Part shown: in pieces, positions 1 through 14,317 of the stretch
Layout: each line of letters starts with the position of its first letter
Position numbering within the stretch: position 1 is the stretch's first letter
Assembly: GCF_014066305.1 (NCBI RefSeq)
Contig: NW_023501168.1
Span: 1-64,000, forward strand
DNA: 64,000 nt
DNA from: Letharia columbiana
Taxonomy: Eukaryota > Ascomycota > Lecanoromycetes > Lecanorales > Parmeliaceae
Reading direction: 5' to 3'
Position numbers and translations under genes: made by a program
Notes under the pieces: model-generated
What the model saw: only the letters and a program-made list of their open reading frames with translations
Databases searched by the model: none
What the model was told of the DNA's origin: nothing

Positions 1-207
1 TTAGCTAGCGAATATAGACTATAAAAGATATAGTGTCGTTATAGGGTTCAATAGTATATTTGATAGTAGAACTAATCTCTAAAGAATACTAAAACTCCAA
101 GACATGCGAAGTAGACCTATATTCGCCAAGCCCCTAGACATATAAAGCATGTCATTAAAACTAGATTCTAAAAGGGACTCTAATGTAGTATATATGATAT
201 CGGCGCC
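1..207 (-). repeat. Left LTR (3' LTR) of Gypsy-1
   Basis: Aligns along its length with 6849-7062, sharing for example the stretch around 'gatagtagaactaatctct' and the end 'gatatcggcgc'. The two copies differ mainly by C/T and G/A changes. The outer edge is at or beyond base 1. The inner edge is approximate because both copies also share the next few bases (cttag). Confidence 0.8.
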
Positions 208-3200
208 TTAGCGTAATTAGCGTTAAGGTCTATAACATATTAAGCCTAATAATTGCCTTTCTTTCTAGGCCCTAGTCTCTAGACGCCTAAGTAAAAATAA
301 AACGTTTATTAAAAAATCTTTAAATTCTAGTAGGGAAATAAGGGAAAAGAGTCGATTTATTAAGTTTATAATATCGTTTTAATAACGCGGTAGAACTAAC
401 TCTTACGCGCCGTAGGCGCGTGATTAATATATTATATAATAATATTAATACTACCTTCGAGAATAATATCGCTTTTATAATATTAATTAATAGTAATCTA
501 TAGCAAGTCGATGCGCTTAATATCGGTATTTCTATAGCGCTAGTTAATAGCCTCTATAGCGAATAATATTAGATTTAAAAACTTATAATAAAACCTCGAA
601 AACCCAATAGATAAAAGAAGGGAGAAGAGTTTTCCTATAGACAACGTTGTTTCTATAGCGTATTACATTCATAGCGAAGTAACGTAGTAATAACCTTTAT
701 TGTAGGGATTCGAAGAAAATAACTAATAGAGCGACGCGTTCGCGATAATGTCCTTAATTGTTAATTAATAATAGTAGAAATAATAACGATAGCTAGGCGA
801 CGCGGTCTAATAAATAATAGCAAAATATTATCGCGTCGCTACTATCTGCGTTACTAAGTGCTATTCGCTAATAATAACGCTATAATAAAAAATATAAAAA
901 CCTCTTTTGGATTATTTATTTTTGTTCTTCGTAACTTCTAACGCCCCTCTTATAAGTGCTTGCTTTGACGTTACAACGTCGATATTAATACTAACGTGAG
1001 TGTAGTATATCTTATTATATTAGTAGTCTGCTTCTCTTTGTTATAAGTATCTTACTATTACCGATCGCGTCGATACGTAGGCTGACAATTTTACAGTACC
1101 TTTTTTCAACAATAATAACAACTTTAATAATAAGTGTATAGTCGCTTTGTAGGCGCGACTACTAACCCTTAACTATTTCTATCACTATCGCTTTGTATAC
1201 GTATCTACTAATAAGTTCTAGTGTCTGATTTATTATATAGAACTTACTTTTATCGAGATAACGATTTATATATTCGAGATAAGTCTCCTTTTTATAATAA
1301 CTGTAAGGTCAAAAGGCGCGATATTAATCGCTATATTAAAATCCTCTTATATCTTTAGACGTAGATAAGAAAATTAATATAACGCTATCGCCGCGTTAGA
1401 TAATCTTAAAAGCTATCTCGTCGACGAGCTAAACTCGATAAGAAGATTATCTAGTAATATAAGTTATAGGGGTATACGATAACGATAACTTCGGCCGCCT
1501 TTACTATAATTGTAGATCTCTAAGGCTAGCTCGTAGCGGCATATAAGCGTATAAAGAAATTGAAGGGAATAAATAAGTTACTAAAGGAGGAGCTTAAGAG
1601 CCTTCGTCGATATATAACGAACGTTGATGAGTATTAACTCGAAGACTATACTTTAACTATCTTCTCGTTAAAAAACTAAGTCGATAGATTTAACTCGAGA
1701 TCTAATGCTGAGATAACGAAGAATACTTAAGTAACAACCTTTTTTAGTAATAGCGCTAATGTGAGGTTCTTAGGTAGTTCTTTAATAACTGCTCTAGATA
1801 AAAACATATCTATATTAATAGCACGTATCTTAATATAATAAACTCTCTTCATAGTAGAGTTTAGTAGATAGTTAAATAATATAATTATTTTATTAACTTA
1901 TATCTTAATAATAGTAAGTATAGAGGAGTGCGTATATAGTATAAGTATTATCTAAAAATATATCTAATCTAGTCGATAGTTATATCTAATTTCGTTATCT
2001 TCGCTTACTCGCCGTTAATTTATATAATTAATTAAGCTCTTTAATAATAAGAGACTTATTATTTATTATTTAGTGCTTTCGTTTACTATCTATCTACTTA
2101 TAGATTTAAGTTAGCTCGCTAGTATTAATAAGTTTATTATCTAATAGTTATTAATTATACTCTTCGCCCTAACTAGTTTATTTAACTTTATATTAGACGC
2201 CTTTCTTATACTTAACCTTATTAATAATTTCTTCGATCTCTTAAAGCTTATCGTTATCGATAAGATCGAGGGCCTATATAAAGGCTTTCGCTGCGTTATC
2301 ATAATCGCGAAAATAATAAGATTTAAGTAACGATATATAAAAGGTATTATAAATTCTATACGTCGAGGGTAGAAGTAGGTGATATGTCTACGCCCCTATC
2401 TTATCTATAATCTAAAATAATCTCACGAATTTATAAAATAACTTCTTGCTTAGACATTTCTACTTTAGATTCTTAGTCGCTAGTATTATTAAATTGCTTA
2501 TCTTATAGCTTTAAGGCTAATATATTTTATTATAATACTTAGACTAAGCCGTAACCGCGCTGCGAAAGCGCTTTATTATCTTATTTCTTAATACTTATAA
2601 CTTCTTTATTCTATTATTTACAGCGGATATCTCCCCCTTAATAAAGTCGTTCTTAATCTCTTAACGGATTTTAGAATAATATTTATATATTAGAAAGAAC
2701 GATATCATTTCGATAAAGGAATGTCAACTGTTTATATAAGCGAACTCTGCTATTAATAGTTATTTCGCTTAAACGTTTTACTTATCGTTAGCGAATATAT
2801 ATAAGAAGTATTTTAGCATCTAATTTTACCGCTTAGTCTACCCGTTAATTTACGAGTAAAAAACAATACTTAAGCGTCGCTTAATTTTAGAATAAAAGTA
2901 AATAACGAACTAGAAGCTACTGATAAATATAGAGCCTCTATTACTAATAATACCGTTTAGCATATTATAGCGATATACTATTTTGAAATAAAATACTTTT
3001 ATTAGCTAAGCGGTATCGATCGTAATAGATATAGAAATATATCTTATTATTTTTATAAATCGATTTACTATAACCAGAATAGTATCGTAAATAATACTCT
3101 TATACTTACTCGCTAATAAATCGATAATAAAGTCTATAGAAATTTTCTTTTATAGCTTAATAATGACGGGAAGCGAGCTTAACTCGCTATATAAGCGATG

Positions 3201-4439
3201 TCGCGAAGCTTTAATTTGCTAATAAATATTATATATCTTAATATAGTCGATAACTTACTTTAGGCTTTCATTCTAATAATATTTATAGATAAGTAGCTTA
3301 TACGTCTTCACAGCGTTAAAGTATTTTAATAACGAATTATTATAATATTTACTAATAAGCTCTTCTCTTAAAGCCTTATCTCTAGAAATATAGAGATAAC
3401 TATTATATCTTAATAGTTCCTCGAAGTCTAAGATCTATACTTAGCTGTGTACGCGATACTTAATCGCTAACTTATTAACATTAGTTCGAAAAGAGCTTAT
3501 CTAATTATTATAGGCTTGTAAGTCTTAAATCAATATTTTTATTAGCCTTTAGAATACGTTATAAGTAGTCTCTTAAATAACCTTAGACTCTCTTCTAGAA
3601 ATAATTATCTAGACGCCGATAATACGAAATATGAACGCTATCGCCGCTATAATCTCTTTATTCCTTTATAACTACTTATCGCTAATTTAAAGTATAAGCT
3701 TATTCTATAGTATTAATAAAAGTTTAATATTTAACGATAAAGTTTCTTTATAGTTAGGGCGCCGCGATAGCGAATTAATAGAATTTAATTTATCTATTTA
3801 ATAAAAAATCTTAAAGTTATAAGTAGCTAACTTTAACGCTTAACGAGCTTATTTAAAGTTTAGTTTCTTCTACTTTATAAAGCTTTTAAGATTATTATAA
3901 TTCGTTAGAATCTTAATATAAAATGTACTATCTTCTAGATAGTGATATTATTACTTTATAGACGCTATAATAGCGAATAACTCTTAATTATAAATCTTAT
4001 AGTTTTACTTCGTAGAAATTATTTTTCTAGATTAGAATACTATTAATCGTTAATAATTATTCTTATTTAATTATAAAAGTATAGCTTTTATATCGAAGTT
4101 AAAAGCGTCGGTCTTAAGATGTAGCTTTAAATTTAAGTCGTAATGATATAGAAATAGCGCGGTTGCGAAAGTGCTTTAAAGCTATTAAAACGCCAGCTCC
4201 GTATCATCTATCCACTCTAACGACCTAGATTTTTTATTATTCTTACTTTCTTTAAGTAAGTTAATAAGTAATATTATTATATTAGAATAATTATAGATAA
4301 ATCGCTAATAAAAATTAGTAAAGCTTAAAAAGACTTATATATCTCGATGACTTTTTAATTTTAGTCACTCCTTAATAATAGCGATATATTTTTAGTTTAT
4401 TACGATATCTTTAGTAGATATGATAAACTTTAGAAATTT

Positions 4440-4960
4440 AACCCGCTCGGTATAGAATTAATACTTCTTTAGACTGGTGTATAGTTGAAACTGGCGTAGA
4501 CGCTTAAGTACTTACTTAACGTATCGCTAATGCTTCGCTAAATTAGTATTATAAATTAGAATATTATTTAAATATATCACGCACGTTATATTTATTAGAC
4601 TCGTAAGGGCTCTATTAATATACGCTTAAAAAGTTATCGATATATTAGCGAGTCTAAAAGATATAATTAAATATTCGAAGTAGTCGTAGCGACTACGGAA
4701 CGCTATTTTCTACTCATCGCTTTCTTTAATTCAGATTCGATGATAGATATCCTTAAGGTTTAGCTTTATAAAGACTTTAGCGTTGTATAAGCGGTTTAGA
4801 GTCTTAGTAATTAGGGGTAGCGGGTGTCGATTTTTAATAGTTATCGCGTTTAGGTCTCGATAATCAACGTAAAGACGAAGCCCCTTATTCTTTTTAAGAA
4901 TAAAAAGGATCGATACTTCGACTGAGGAAGTCGAATAGCGAATTCAATCTTTTTAAAGGG
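4440..4960 (-). pseudogene. Reverse transcriptase relic of Gypsy-1
   Basis: On the minus strand three RT blocks can be read in family order. First comes a block resembling SPILFVKKKDG...DYRGLN (about 4960-4850). Next is LKDIYHRI followed by FRSRYDYFEYL (about 4760-4670). Last is AYINRAL, then YLNNILIYN (about 4630-4550), which matches the catalytic YLDDILIYS of Ty3/Gypsy with both aspartates changed to asparagine. That change is a G-to-A transition, the RIP signature. Several in-frame stops interrupt the region. Naming as Ty3/Gypsy RT is secure; the enzyme is dead. Confidence 0.88.
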
Positions 4961-6549
4961 AGTTCTCTAGATAGCGTCGTAGCTCCGCCAACTTCGTTTA
5001 AGATAGATTATATAAAGGGCTATATAACGACTTTTTACCGCTCTTAATCTTAATGATATAATCTCTCTACTTAAGCGTAGACAAGATCTCTACTTTTTCG
5101 TTGAAAAAAATGTTGTTAAACTCTAATAACTTCTGAGGGAGCTTTAAACTACGCCTGTTTTCTAGTTTCGCTTCGCGCTACCGCGATGTATATAATTATA
5201 AATACATTTAACTTCTATTCAATAATTCGAATAAATTTAGTTGATTCTTCAACCTACAATTTGCTAGCGTTGACTTTAAATCGCTATTACTCCGTCGCTG
5301 AGTCTAGTAATACTTGTAATTGACTTAGCCCGGGTATATTTAATATGATATTAAAGCCTTTTTAATTAATAGTATAGAAGAGTGTACTACACTTTCTACT
5401 CTAATCTTAGCTGTTTACTAATTAATAGTTTAACTAATACGCGCTATAGTAATATATACTTTAATCGCTTAGCGTTTTCGATTATAATAAGATAACGTTA
5501 TAAAATTCTAAGTCTTATTAGACCACGAACTTTTGTGAAATTAAATTAATATACGCTCCAGTGTCGAGTAGAGTAACGAGTTACCTTTGTTTACTCTAAA
5601 GCTTTATTTACCCCTTTATAAGAATAGAAGAGATTATCTCTATTAATTATCGTTCTTATCTCGCTTCTAAGACAATTATAAGACCTAATCTTTTTTTGCT
5701 AATACTATATCGATATAGGCTATAGGCGATTTATCGAGGTCTAAATACTTAGATATTTAATAACTCTATTTTTTACAATAAAAATAACTATTCTTCTTAT
5801 AGTTAGGGTTAAAGGATTCGACTTTACGCTTTATATTACTATCTTAAATACGCGCTACGTAAGCGCCGTCGTTTAAAGCTAATTTAAGCTTTAAAATTCG
5901 ATTCTTTAGAGGCTTATTCTTAGCGAACCCCCTTAAAGACTTCGAATAAGAATCGCTATTAGAGCGTACGCGTTTTAAAATCTTTTCCTATATAATAGTC
6001 TAAATAAGAATTTCTTTCCATTATTTCGGCACACTATTAGTACTTAGAATCTTATTCTTAAACTCTAGTCTAAGCTTAGTCAAAAAGAAATTAGCTCGAT
6101 ACTTCTTAGAAAATGAAGTTATATAGACCTCTAGCTCCTTTAAATAGATCTTGAAAATAGATACCTTCTAATTAAAGCGTTATTTAGTCTCCTCTCACTT
6201 TTCGTAGGCGAAAAGATAGCGATTTACTAGATTCGCTACTAAATCAAGTAGAAACTACTTAAAAAATTCGAAAGTTATACCCCCCAGGCCATAGGTTTAA
6301 TAGTATTCATATTATTAGATATTAAAATCGCCTTCTAAGAATTATATATAATAAATAATCCTTGATTAGTTGATAGTAAAATACTTAGAACTTATAAGAA
6401 ACTTAATTTCGACTTCGCGGAACTAGCAAAAATACTCTCTCTCACTAATCCTTTTATAAATATATTTTTTTTTAAAGAAAAGTTTTCCCCCTTTTTATTA
6501 TATTTTTTAGAGACAAAAAAGAAATAGGTGTAGGTAGATCTTCGCTTTC

Positions 6550-6577
6550 AAAAAAAAAAAAAAAAAAAAAAAAAAAA
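6550..6577 (+). other. 28-base poly-A run inside Gypsy-1
   Basis: An uninterrupted run of about 28 A followed by 'ccccaaacggg'. It has no counterpart in neighbouring sequence and lies near the expected 5' leader/gag of the minus-strand element. Together with similar runs at 14104, 40800 and 50201 it looks like a base-calling or assembly problem rather than biology. Confidence 0.5.
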
Positions 6578-6848
6578 CCCCAAACGGGAATCTTTAATTA
6601 AAACAACTTTTTTTTTTTTATTTTAGACGACGATTTTTGACTCTAGCGACTATAAGATGTTCTTCTATAGTAAGATCTTCTACTAATAAAAAATTCTCGA
6701 ACTTATTATCGGCGCTATAGTGACTCTCGATATTACCTTTGTTTTCCACTATACGATTTAGAGGTAAACTCGACATTGTAATAATAATAAACCTTTTCCT
6801 TTAAAAGGTAGAGAGGATTAGAACTATAAGGGCGTAGTTTACTAGTAG

Positions 6849-7062
6849 TTAGCTAGTAGATATAGACTAAGACTAAAAAATGTAATATCGTTATAGAATT
6901 TAATAGTGATATTTGATAGTAGAACTAATCTCTAAGAAATACTAAAACTTCGGGGTATATGAAGTAGATCTATATTCGCCAAGCTCTTAGGCATATAAGA
7001 CATGTTATTAAAACTAGACTCTGAAAGGGACCTTAATATAGTATATGCGATATCGGCGCACT
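6849..7062 (-). repeat. Right LTR (5' LTR) of Gypsy-1
   Basis: Direct repeat partner of 1-207. On the minus strand it starts TGCGCCGATATCG, consistent with the TG start of an LTR. Gypsy-2 starts almost immediately after it, so the two elements abut. Confidence 0.8.
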
Positions 7063-7067
7063 TAGGT

Positions 7068-7180
7068 GGTAAAAAGATAATTTTTCTTCTATAAAAACTA
7101 GTTATCTAAATATATCTTAATATTAAATTATATTAAGTCGTATTCTTAGCTTCTATTAAATATAATCTATAATATATATT
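7068..7180 (-). repeat. Left LTR of Gypsy-2 (inner edge uncertain)
   Basis: Matches 14005-14103 over about 100 bases with mostly C/T and G/A differences. The right-hand partner keeps more CA and TG (for example 'gattgcctaaatacatc' against 'agttatctaaatatatc'), so this copy is the more mutated. Confidence 0.7.
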
Positions 7181-10059
7181 AATAAAAGAAAGAAAGGTAG
7201 CGTTCTCGCTATAAGTAATTAATTACTTTAAGTAAGAATAAATCTCGTAGTAAAGCAAAGAAAGTTATAGCAAAGAAGGTCATTTCTTTAGAGAAGTCAG
7301 ATAAGGATTTTAAGCAAAGAAACCTCTTTTTAGCAAGAATAATCTTTCTCGAAAGATATTTTACTGAGTAAGAAGTCGTACGCTACGGCGGGTAGCAGAA
7401 GGATTTAATAGCGAGGCGGGCGATGATATAAGTAAAGGTGGATTTACGAAGATCGTTTAAATTGATAGTAGGAAAGTCTTTTAAGAATAGTCTGGTTTTC
7501 TAGTAGTAGTAGCTTAATTCCCGATAGCGTTAACTTTAGAAGATTTCTTAGCCAGTACTTTTATAGCTTTCTTTTCTCGATAATTTCTTATAGAATTAGT
7601 AGAAATTCGGGCGTTATATTCTACTATAAGATTCTTTGCTTTTAAGAAGATATATAGTAGATATTAAACATTATACTTCTTATTACTATTCTTTTAATAT
7701 ATTAAGTACTTAATATTTCTTTTAATTTCCCGTCTATTACTTAATTTCTTGATTTCGAATAGTAGAAAATTAGTAGTAAGATTTAAGTTTATCTATTCTT
7801 CTTCTTTCTTTACTAATTATAATAAATATAATTTTCTATAATAAAAATCTTTAGTTTAGTCTAATATAGGCTTTAATTAAATTATAGATATTATAAAATA
7901 AATATATATAATACTCGAAAGATCTAATTAATAAGTAAGATTTTCGACTTTCTTTAATATCTTAAATAATTTAATTTTCTAATTAAAAAGTTTAAGATTA
8001 ATATTAGAAATAGAGTAGCTATAATATAGCCTTAAATAAATTAATAATCTCTCGCGAAGATTAATAACTTTATAATTATTATTATAGCGAGTTTTTATTA
8101 TAGTATTAGCGAAAGTAATAGTATTATTAGTTTTCTCTTATTTAATAAAATATAGTTAATTAAGATTCTCTAGCGATAAGTCTATAAGTAATTTTAAAGT
8201 ATTTCTTACTCGAAATCTATAGACGATTTTATTTAATATAAATCTCGTTAATATAATTAAGTTATTAAGATATATTTAAAGAAATAAAAGTACGTTTAAT
8301 TAATTATTTATATTAATAATAAGATAAAATTATAAAATAATCTCGATAATCTAATTTATTCTTTCTAATTATTTATCTATTTAAAAATAATAAGTAGTTA
8401 AAGTTACTATAATAGTTTTAAGCTTCTTAAAAATAGTTTTTTAGAAGATACTTATAAACTTAGTATTACGGTCGCTAATAATAATAATAAAAATATCTTA
8501 ATTATAAGATATTAGAGTAATAAGTAAAATATTTATCTAATTAGTAATAATCTATTTATTAAATTCTAATATAAGAAGTTTTCTTTTAAAGAATTTATAA
8601 GTTATAATAAAAAGTATATTTTTATCTTTTTAGAAAGAAAGTATAATAATAAAATTTATTATTATAATATAGAATAAAATTAATAATATAAAAATTAAAT
8701 TAAGCTCGCTATAAGTAAGATATTATTTAATTTAATTAAGTTAATATTTAGAGTAATACTTTAGATAAGTTTAAAGATATTTTAATAAGCTTTTAATATA
8801 GATTAATAGCGAGATCTTAGTATAAGTAATATAAAAACTAATATAGAAATTCTAATTATATATTAGCTAAAAAACTTCTTATTATATAAACTTAGAAATA
8901 TAAAGCTATTACTTATTAATATAATTAAGTATAATATTATAAATAAGATTATTATATTTTTAAAAATAAAGTTTTTTTAAAAGATTAGGCTTAGGCTACT
9001 TAAGTTAGTTAAAACTCTTAATTTATTAAGAATTCTTATTATATATCTTAATAAGGCGTTTTTTAAAATTATTATTTATTTCTATTAAGATTATATAATA
9101 GACTAAGATTTCTTTAAGCGATATTATTTATTTATTTAATTCTAAAATACTCTTATAAAGACTTTCTAGAACTACTTACTTTTCTTCGAAATTTATATCT
9201 ACTTAAAGTCTAAATAATACGTTAGAGATAATATTTATTTTACTAGTCTTATAATATATAGTAAGATTAAATCTTAATAAATATTAAGAAGTATAAATTA
9301 GCTAAAGATTTAATTTATTAATAAATAACGTGAAAAGCGTAGTTTATCGAGCGATTTAAATTATAATAAAGTAATTAATATAAATTACTATTAATAATCC
9401 TCTTAATATCTTAATTAAATATTTAATTTTATAAATTACTTAAATTATAATAGTAATCTTAAACTTTATAAATTAATAATTATATTTTATAATATTAATT
9501 AATTTACTTAGAAATATTATAACTTATATATCTTCTCTAGTAAAAGCGAAGACTTTTTTTTTTTTTCGTATATAATAAATTATAGTAGCGAATTCCTATA
9601 TTTTAAAACTATCGATATCGATATATTACTTTTATTTTTAATTAAAGTATATTAGAAAGAAGAGCGAGCGAAAAGTATTCTATAAATTCTAGAAGATAGA
9701 AATTTCTTTTTAAGTTAATTCGTAGCGTAGCTATATAGAAGTTCGCTTATATATAAATTTAATAAGTTACTTTTTAGAAGTAGCTTTGAATTAATCTAAA
9801 GAAATAGTAGACTTAATTATTATTACTTAGATAAGAGAAATCTTTCATTTCTATAATAACTAAGTACGCTATATATAATAAAAAATCGAGTTTCTTAGTT
9901 ATTCTATTAAGTTAAGAAAGATCTTTAAATTATAAAGATTTAATAAAAATTAAAGCGTAGTAATTATTTTAATCTTTTTCTCTACTATAAATATATTAAG
10001 AAAATTAATATATTATTCTAATAGTATTATAAATAATTTTTTTAGAAAGAATTTTATTA

Positions 10060-10330
10060 ATATTAGAGAAGTATATTTCTCTTATAATAATTAAAAAAGC
10101 TATTAAATATAAGATTTATATTTTTAAAAGATTCTATTAAAGATAATAATATTATTTATAAAAATATATATAAAAGTATAAAGTAGACGTAGTAAGGTAT
10201 TCATCTAATATTATATATATAATAAAGATCTCTTATACTCTATAAATATTATATTAAATTCTTCTTAACCGCGATAGCTAATAATAGTAAATTTATATCT
10301 ATTAGAAAGCTTTATATTAAATTAATAAAA
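10060..10330 (-). pseudogene. Reverse transcriptase relic of Gypsy-2
   Basis: Minus-strand translation gives a sequence resembling FT(V/I)xSHRGQEEFN, a YxxSPxYxQRxxD-like stretch, then FINNIIIF, which corresponds to the catalytic F(I/V)DDI(V/I)IF of a fungal Ty3/Gypsy clade, again with DD changed to NN. A possible weak RNase H/linker end (TLSR) appears near 9250 on the same strand. Frame shifts between blocks suggest small indels in addition to RIP. Confidence 0.68.
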
Positions 10331-13300
10331 TTATATAACTTCGTTTATAATAGAAATATAAGTATATTCTACTATTAAAATAATAATATCTAATTATAAA
10401 AATAATAAATAGCTATTATTCTCTATTATAATATTAAATTCTCAAATATTAATAATAACTCTTTTCTTATAATCTTATAATATATTTTATTAAATTATAA
10501 AATAAAATTAATTATAAGAAGTAGACTACGTAGAGAAACGAAACTTTTTTTACTATTATAGCTTATCGAAAGTAATATTAACTACTTCTTAATCTTTATA
10601 ATTAAAAAAATAGATCTTTAATAACTTTACTTTAGCGTTTAGCTTTAATAAAATTAATATTTATTATTCTTTAGAAATATCTATAATACTTTCTAAATCT
10701 ATAAAGATATCTTTAAATTCTATTATAATAGAGCTAAAAGTATAATAAGCCTTATTCTTACTATAGATAATTACGTTATTTAAAAATATATATTTAAAAT
10801 TAAGATCTATCGTAATAATAGAATTTATATTAATAGAATTATTTATAATAGCGATAATAATAAATATTTTTAATTAATCCAAAGTACGCTATCTATAAGC
10901 TATTAAGTTTATTAATTTATAAAAATCTTAATAATATTTATTTATAATATACTCTACTATAATATTTAATCTTATATTTCTAGAAAATATAATTAATACT
11001 TTTATAGAATTTCTTATTTATATAAAAGTTATAGTAGAATCTATAACGTAAATAAAAATATTACTTTCTCTTTCGAGGAAAGTTAAGAATTTAAATTTAA
11101 ATAGATAATTATAATTATTAGAGAGCGTATTATAATATTTAATTAAGATATTTATTATAAAATTAAATAATAATATAAATATAGACTTTACTTTTATAAC
11201 TCGTTTAATTTAAAAATAAGACTTTATCGTAGAATAAGTAGAAATCTTAATAATTATCTATAATAGTAAACTATAATTTATAATCTAATAGAAACTTATA
11301 TAATATAAAAATATTTATTTTAATTAATATATTAATCTTAAGATTATTTATAAAATAAATTTTTATCTATATCTTAATAAGAGTAGCTTCTTCTATACTT
11401 TCTAGATTTTTTAAAAAATATAAATTTATAAGAATATATTTTATAATATTAATGATTCTATTACCGTAGCCTTAGATCGATATAAAAAATATTTATTTTT
11501 AAATTTATTTCTCGAAGTTAGATAAGAAAGCTAGTAAAGCTCGATCTTCAAGAGTAATCGAGTATCTAAGATTTAGATAAACTTTCATATTAAAAGAATC
11601 TAAATTTAGGCGAGTATCTATTTTAATATACTAGAAACTATAAAAAGCGATTTCTTATTTATATTCTAGCGATACTATAATAGTAAACTTAATAATTTTT
11701 AATATAAAATTCGTCTTAATAATATAAGTATCTACTTTAATAGTATATTTAAAATTCTTAAAATTCTCGAGATTCTTATAATTTTAGTATTACTATCTAA
11801 AATAGCTTATTTCTAAATTTAAACTTCTTATAGTATCGCTAATAAGAGTATTCTAATAGCGGCGAGTCGATAAAGTTAACTTTCGATTTTATACTTCTAT
11901 AAGATTCGTAAAAGCTAAAGTAATCGTTTTTTTACTTCTTAATATTCTTCTTATTATAGTCGTTATAAAAGCTATTAGAATTCTTCGAGTAACTTAGATT
12001 CTATTAAGAATTATTAAATCTCTTTATTTTATTAATTAGAATTTAATAAACTCGCTACTCTTATAATTAGAAAGATTAAATAATAATAATCTAATAGATT
12101 TCTTTAAATTAATATAAGATATAACTAGACTAAAAAGATTAGCGAGAATTATACGCGTTTTACTATTAATATTAATTTAGACTAATAATAATCTAACGCT
12201 ATATTAATAAAGCTAATAGTACTTATTATACGTCTCTTTAAGAATAGCTTTAATAAGTAAGATCATTACTTTAATAAGCTAATTAACGATTTTAAGATTA
12301 ATTATAAATTTAATAATTCTATTAATTAGAGAAAGCTGAAGATTACTACTATAGTCGATCGAAATTCTAAAAATTAGAGTTCGTAGATCGATTAGATATA
12401 CCTCTTACTTAATTATATTAATTAAGATTATCTTTATAAGATAGATTTAGTATATAAGAAGTATTACTTAAACTAAGCTTCATTATTCTTAAAGTCTTTA
12501 TCTATTATTAATTCTTTCTTATATCTATTATTATAAGAAATTAATTTAGCGTAATTTAAATAGTAAATAGATCTATATTAGACTAGAACTCGATATTAAA
12601 ATTATTTTAAATAATATTAAGCTAATTATATTTATTATCGAATTTTATTATTTTAATAACTTTAATAATAGTTATAGTATATTTATATAACTTACGATAT
12701 CTTATAATATTATTAAATATATATTATTTCTTAATAATAGTAGCTATTCTCGATATTTTAATAAACTTAAATCTCTCAAATAAAGTAGTACTTTATTTTT
12801 TAATATTATTATTATAAGTTAGTAGATACTTCTTATTATTAATAAACTAATATATATATTACTTAAATACTTTACTTTAAAGATAGATTTATAGATTATT
12901 TCGTAGTAGCTCTATACTCTTAATTTTATAATATTCTTAATTTTATTAATAAAGATAATAATATCTTAAAAATAGATTTCTTTCTTAATATACTCTATAT
13001 TTATTATTATATTAGAAGATTTACTATTATAGAAAAAATCGAAAAATCTAATATCGCTATTAAAAAAATAGAATTTATTATTTTTATTAATAATATCCTA
13101 TTCTAATATTTCTAGATTTTCTAGATTTTCTAGTAAATCTAATAAGTTAGAAGATCTTGAATTTAAATAATTTCTTATATAGCGATTAATGACACTAATA
13201 ATAATTATTTCTATATTAATAACTTAAGAGTTTACTTAAAATTCTTTATCTACTATTTTACTATTATTACGATAGCGAATAATCTCATTAATAGAGATAT

Positions 13301-14004
13301 TTAAGGTTTTTAATAAATAATATTATAAATTGCCGAACTTAGTAGTAAGTTAAGAATTACTATTTAGAGATCTAATAAATAAGATATCTACTTACTTTAA
13401 AGAAGTATATCTTTCTACTTCTAAAGTATTATTAATAGATAGAAAATCGAAAAAACGATATTCCTAAGTTATAGATTCTTAAAAGAAATAAAGTATTATT
13501 TTTAGAATAATACGGTCGATAGCTTAATCTTCTAATTAAGTTTATTAAAAAAGAGAATTAAATAAAGAAAAACGAGATCGTATTTATTAATCTCTCGATA
13601 ATAATAATATTAATTTAATAAATCTAAAGATATTCTTAATAAAGTATTAAATAATCTTTTAAGTAATTCTATTAATAAGAGAGCTTACTTAATAATCGAA
13701 GATAATAAAATCTTATAGTAATTAAGTCTAAATAACTATATTATAGAAAGCTAGCTTAATAAATATATAGAAGCGAAAGATAAAGAAGTACGAAGATTCT
13801 TTATTTTTATATTTAAAAAAGTATAAGAATTCTTTACTTTAGAAAGTATAAGGATCCTCGACTTTTACTAATATTAGTGGAGAACTCTATTAGTTTCTAG
13901 TAGTAAGTTATTATATAATAGCTACTACTATATAGATATTACTACTACTATTATAATAACGTACGATTCTTAGAAATCTTTCTAAAAAAGACGTTTCTTA
14001 AGTA

Positions 14005-14103
14005 ATAAAAAGATGATTCTTCTTTTATAGAAACTGATTGCCTAAATACATCTTAATATTAAGCCATATCAAGCCGTATTCTTAGCTTCTACTAAGTATA
14101 AAC
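14005..14103 (-). repeat. Right LTR of Gypsy-2, truncated by poly-A
   Basis: Partner of 7068-7180. It ends abruptly at 'aagtataaacc' where the poly-A artefact starts. Confidence 0.7.
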
Positions 14104-14118
14104 CAAAAAAAAAAAGGG

Positions 14119-14210
<92 letters not shown>

Positions 14211-14215
14211 CCCTT

Positions 14216-14283
<68 letters not shown>

Positions 14284-14316
14284 AAAAAAAAAAAAATTTA
14301 AAAAAAAAAAAAAGGG
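14104..14316 (+). other. About 200 bp of nearly pure poly-A; probable assembly artefact
   Basis: Almost continuous A broken only by short pieces (gggaaaattt, ttt, cccccttc, t). It interrupts the right LTR of Gypsy-2 and abuts the start of an unrelated repeat family at about 14318. A genuine retroposon tail would follow a 3' end, whereas this precedes the 5' end of the next element. I treat it as an unresolved or mis-assembled junction. Confidence 0.6.
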
Positions 14317-14317
14317 C

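Larger units (their letters stand above)
1..7062 (-). mobile_element. RIP-degenerate Ty3/Gypsy LTR retrotransposon (Gypsy-1)
   Basis: A roughly 7 kb element bounded by two related direct repeats (about 1-207 and 6849-7062) that act as LTRs; the left one starts at or just before the window edge. Read on the minus strand, the middle still shows the order of Ty3/Gypsy reverse transcriptase motifs although it is full of stops. Following the minus orientation, gag would lie near 5900-6500 and RNase H and integrase below 4400; I could not recognise motifs for those parts. CA and TG are almost absent and D-to-N type changes sit at key sites, as RIP produces. It cannot be functional. Family is secure from the RT; lineage within Ty3/Gypsy is not determined. 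Confidence 0.88.
7066..14105 (-). mobile_element. RIP-degenerate Ty3/Gypsy LTR retrotransposon (Gypsy-2)
   Basis: About 7 kb between two direct repeats: 7068-7180 and 14005-14103, both containing 'cttaatattaa' and 'cgtattcttagcttcta'. The right copy is cut off by the poly-A stretch at 14104, so full LTR length is unknown. The minus strand carries an RT relic of the fungal Ty3/Gypsy type at about 10060-10330. The whole interior is heavily RIPed with no usable reading frame. It differs in sequence from Gypsy-1 and Gypsy-3 and is a separate family. Confidence 0.78.
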
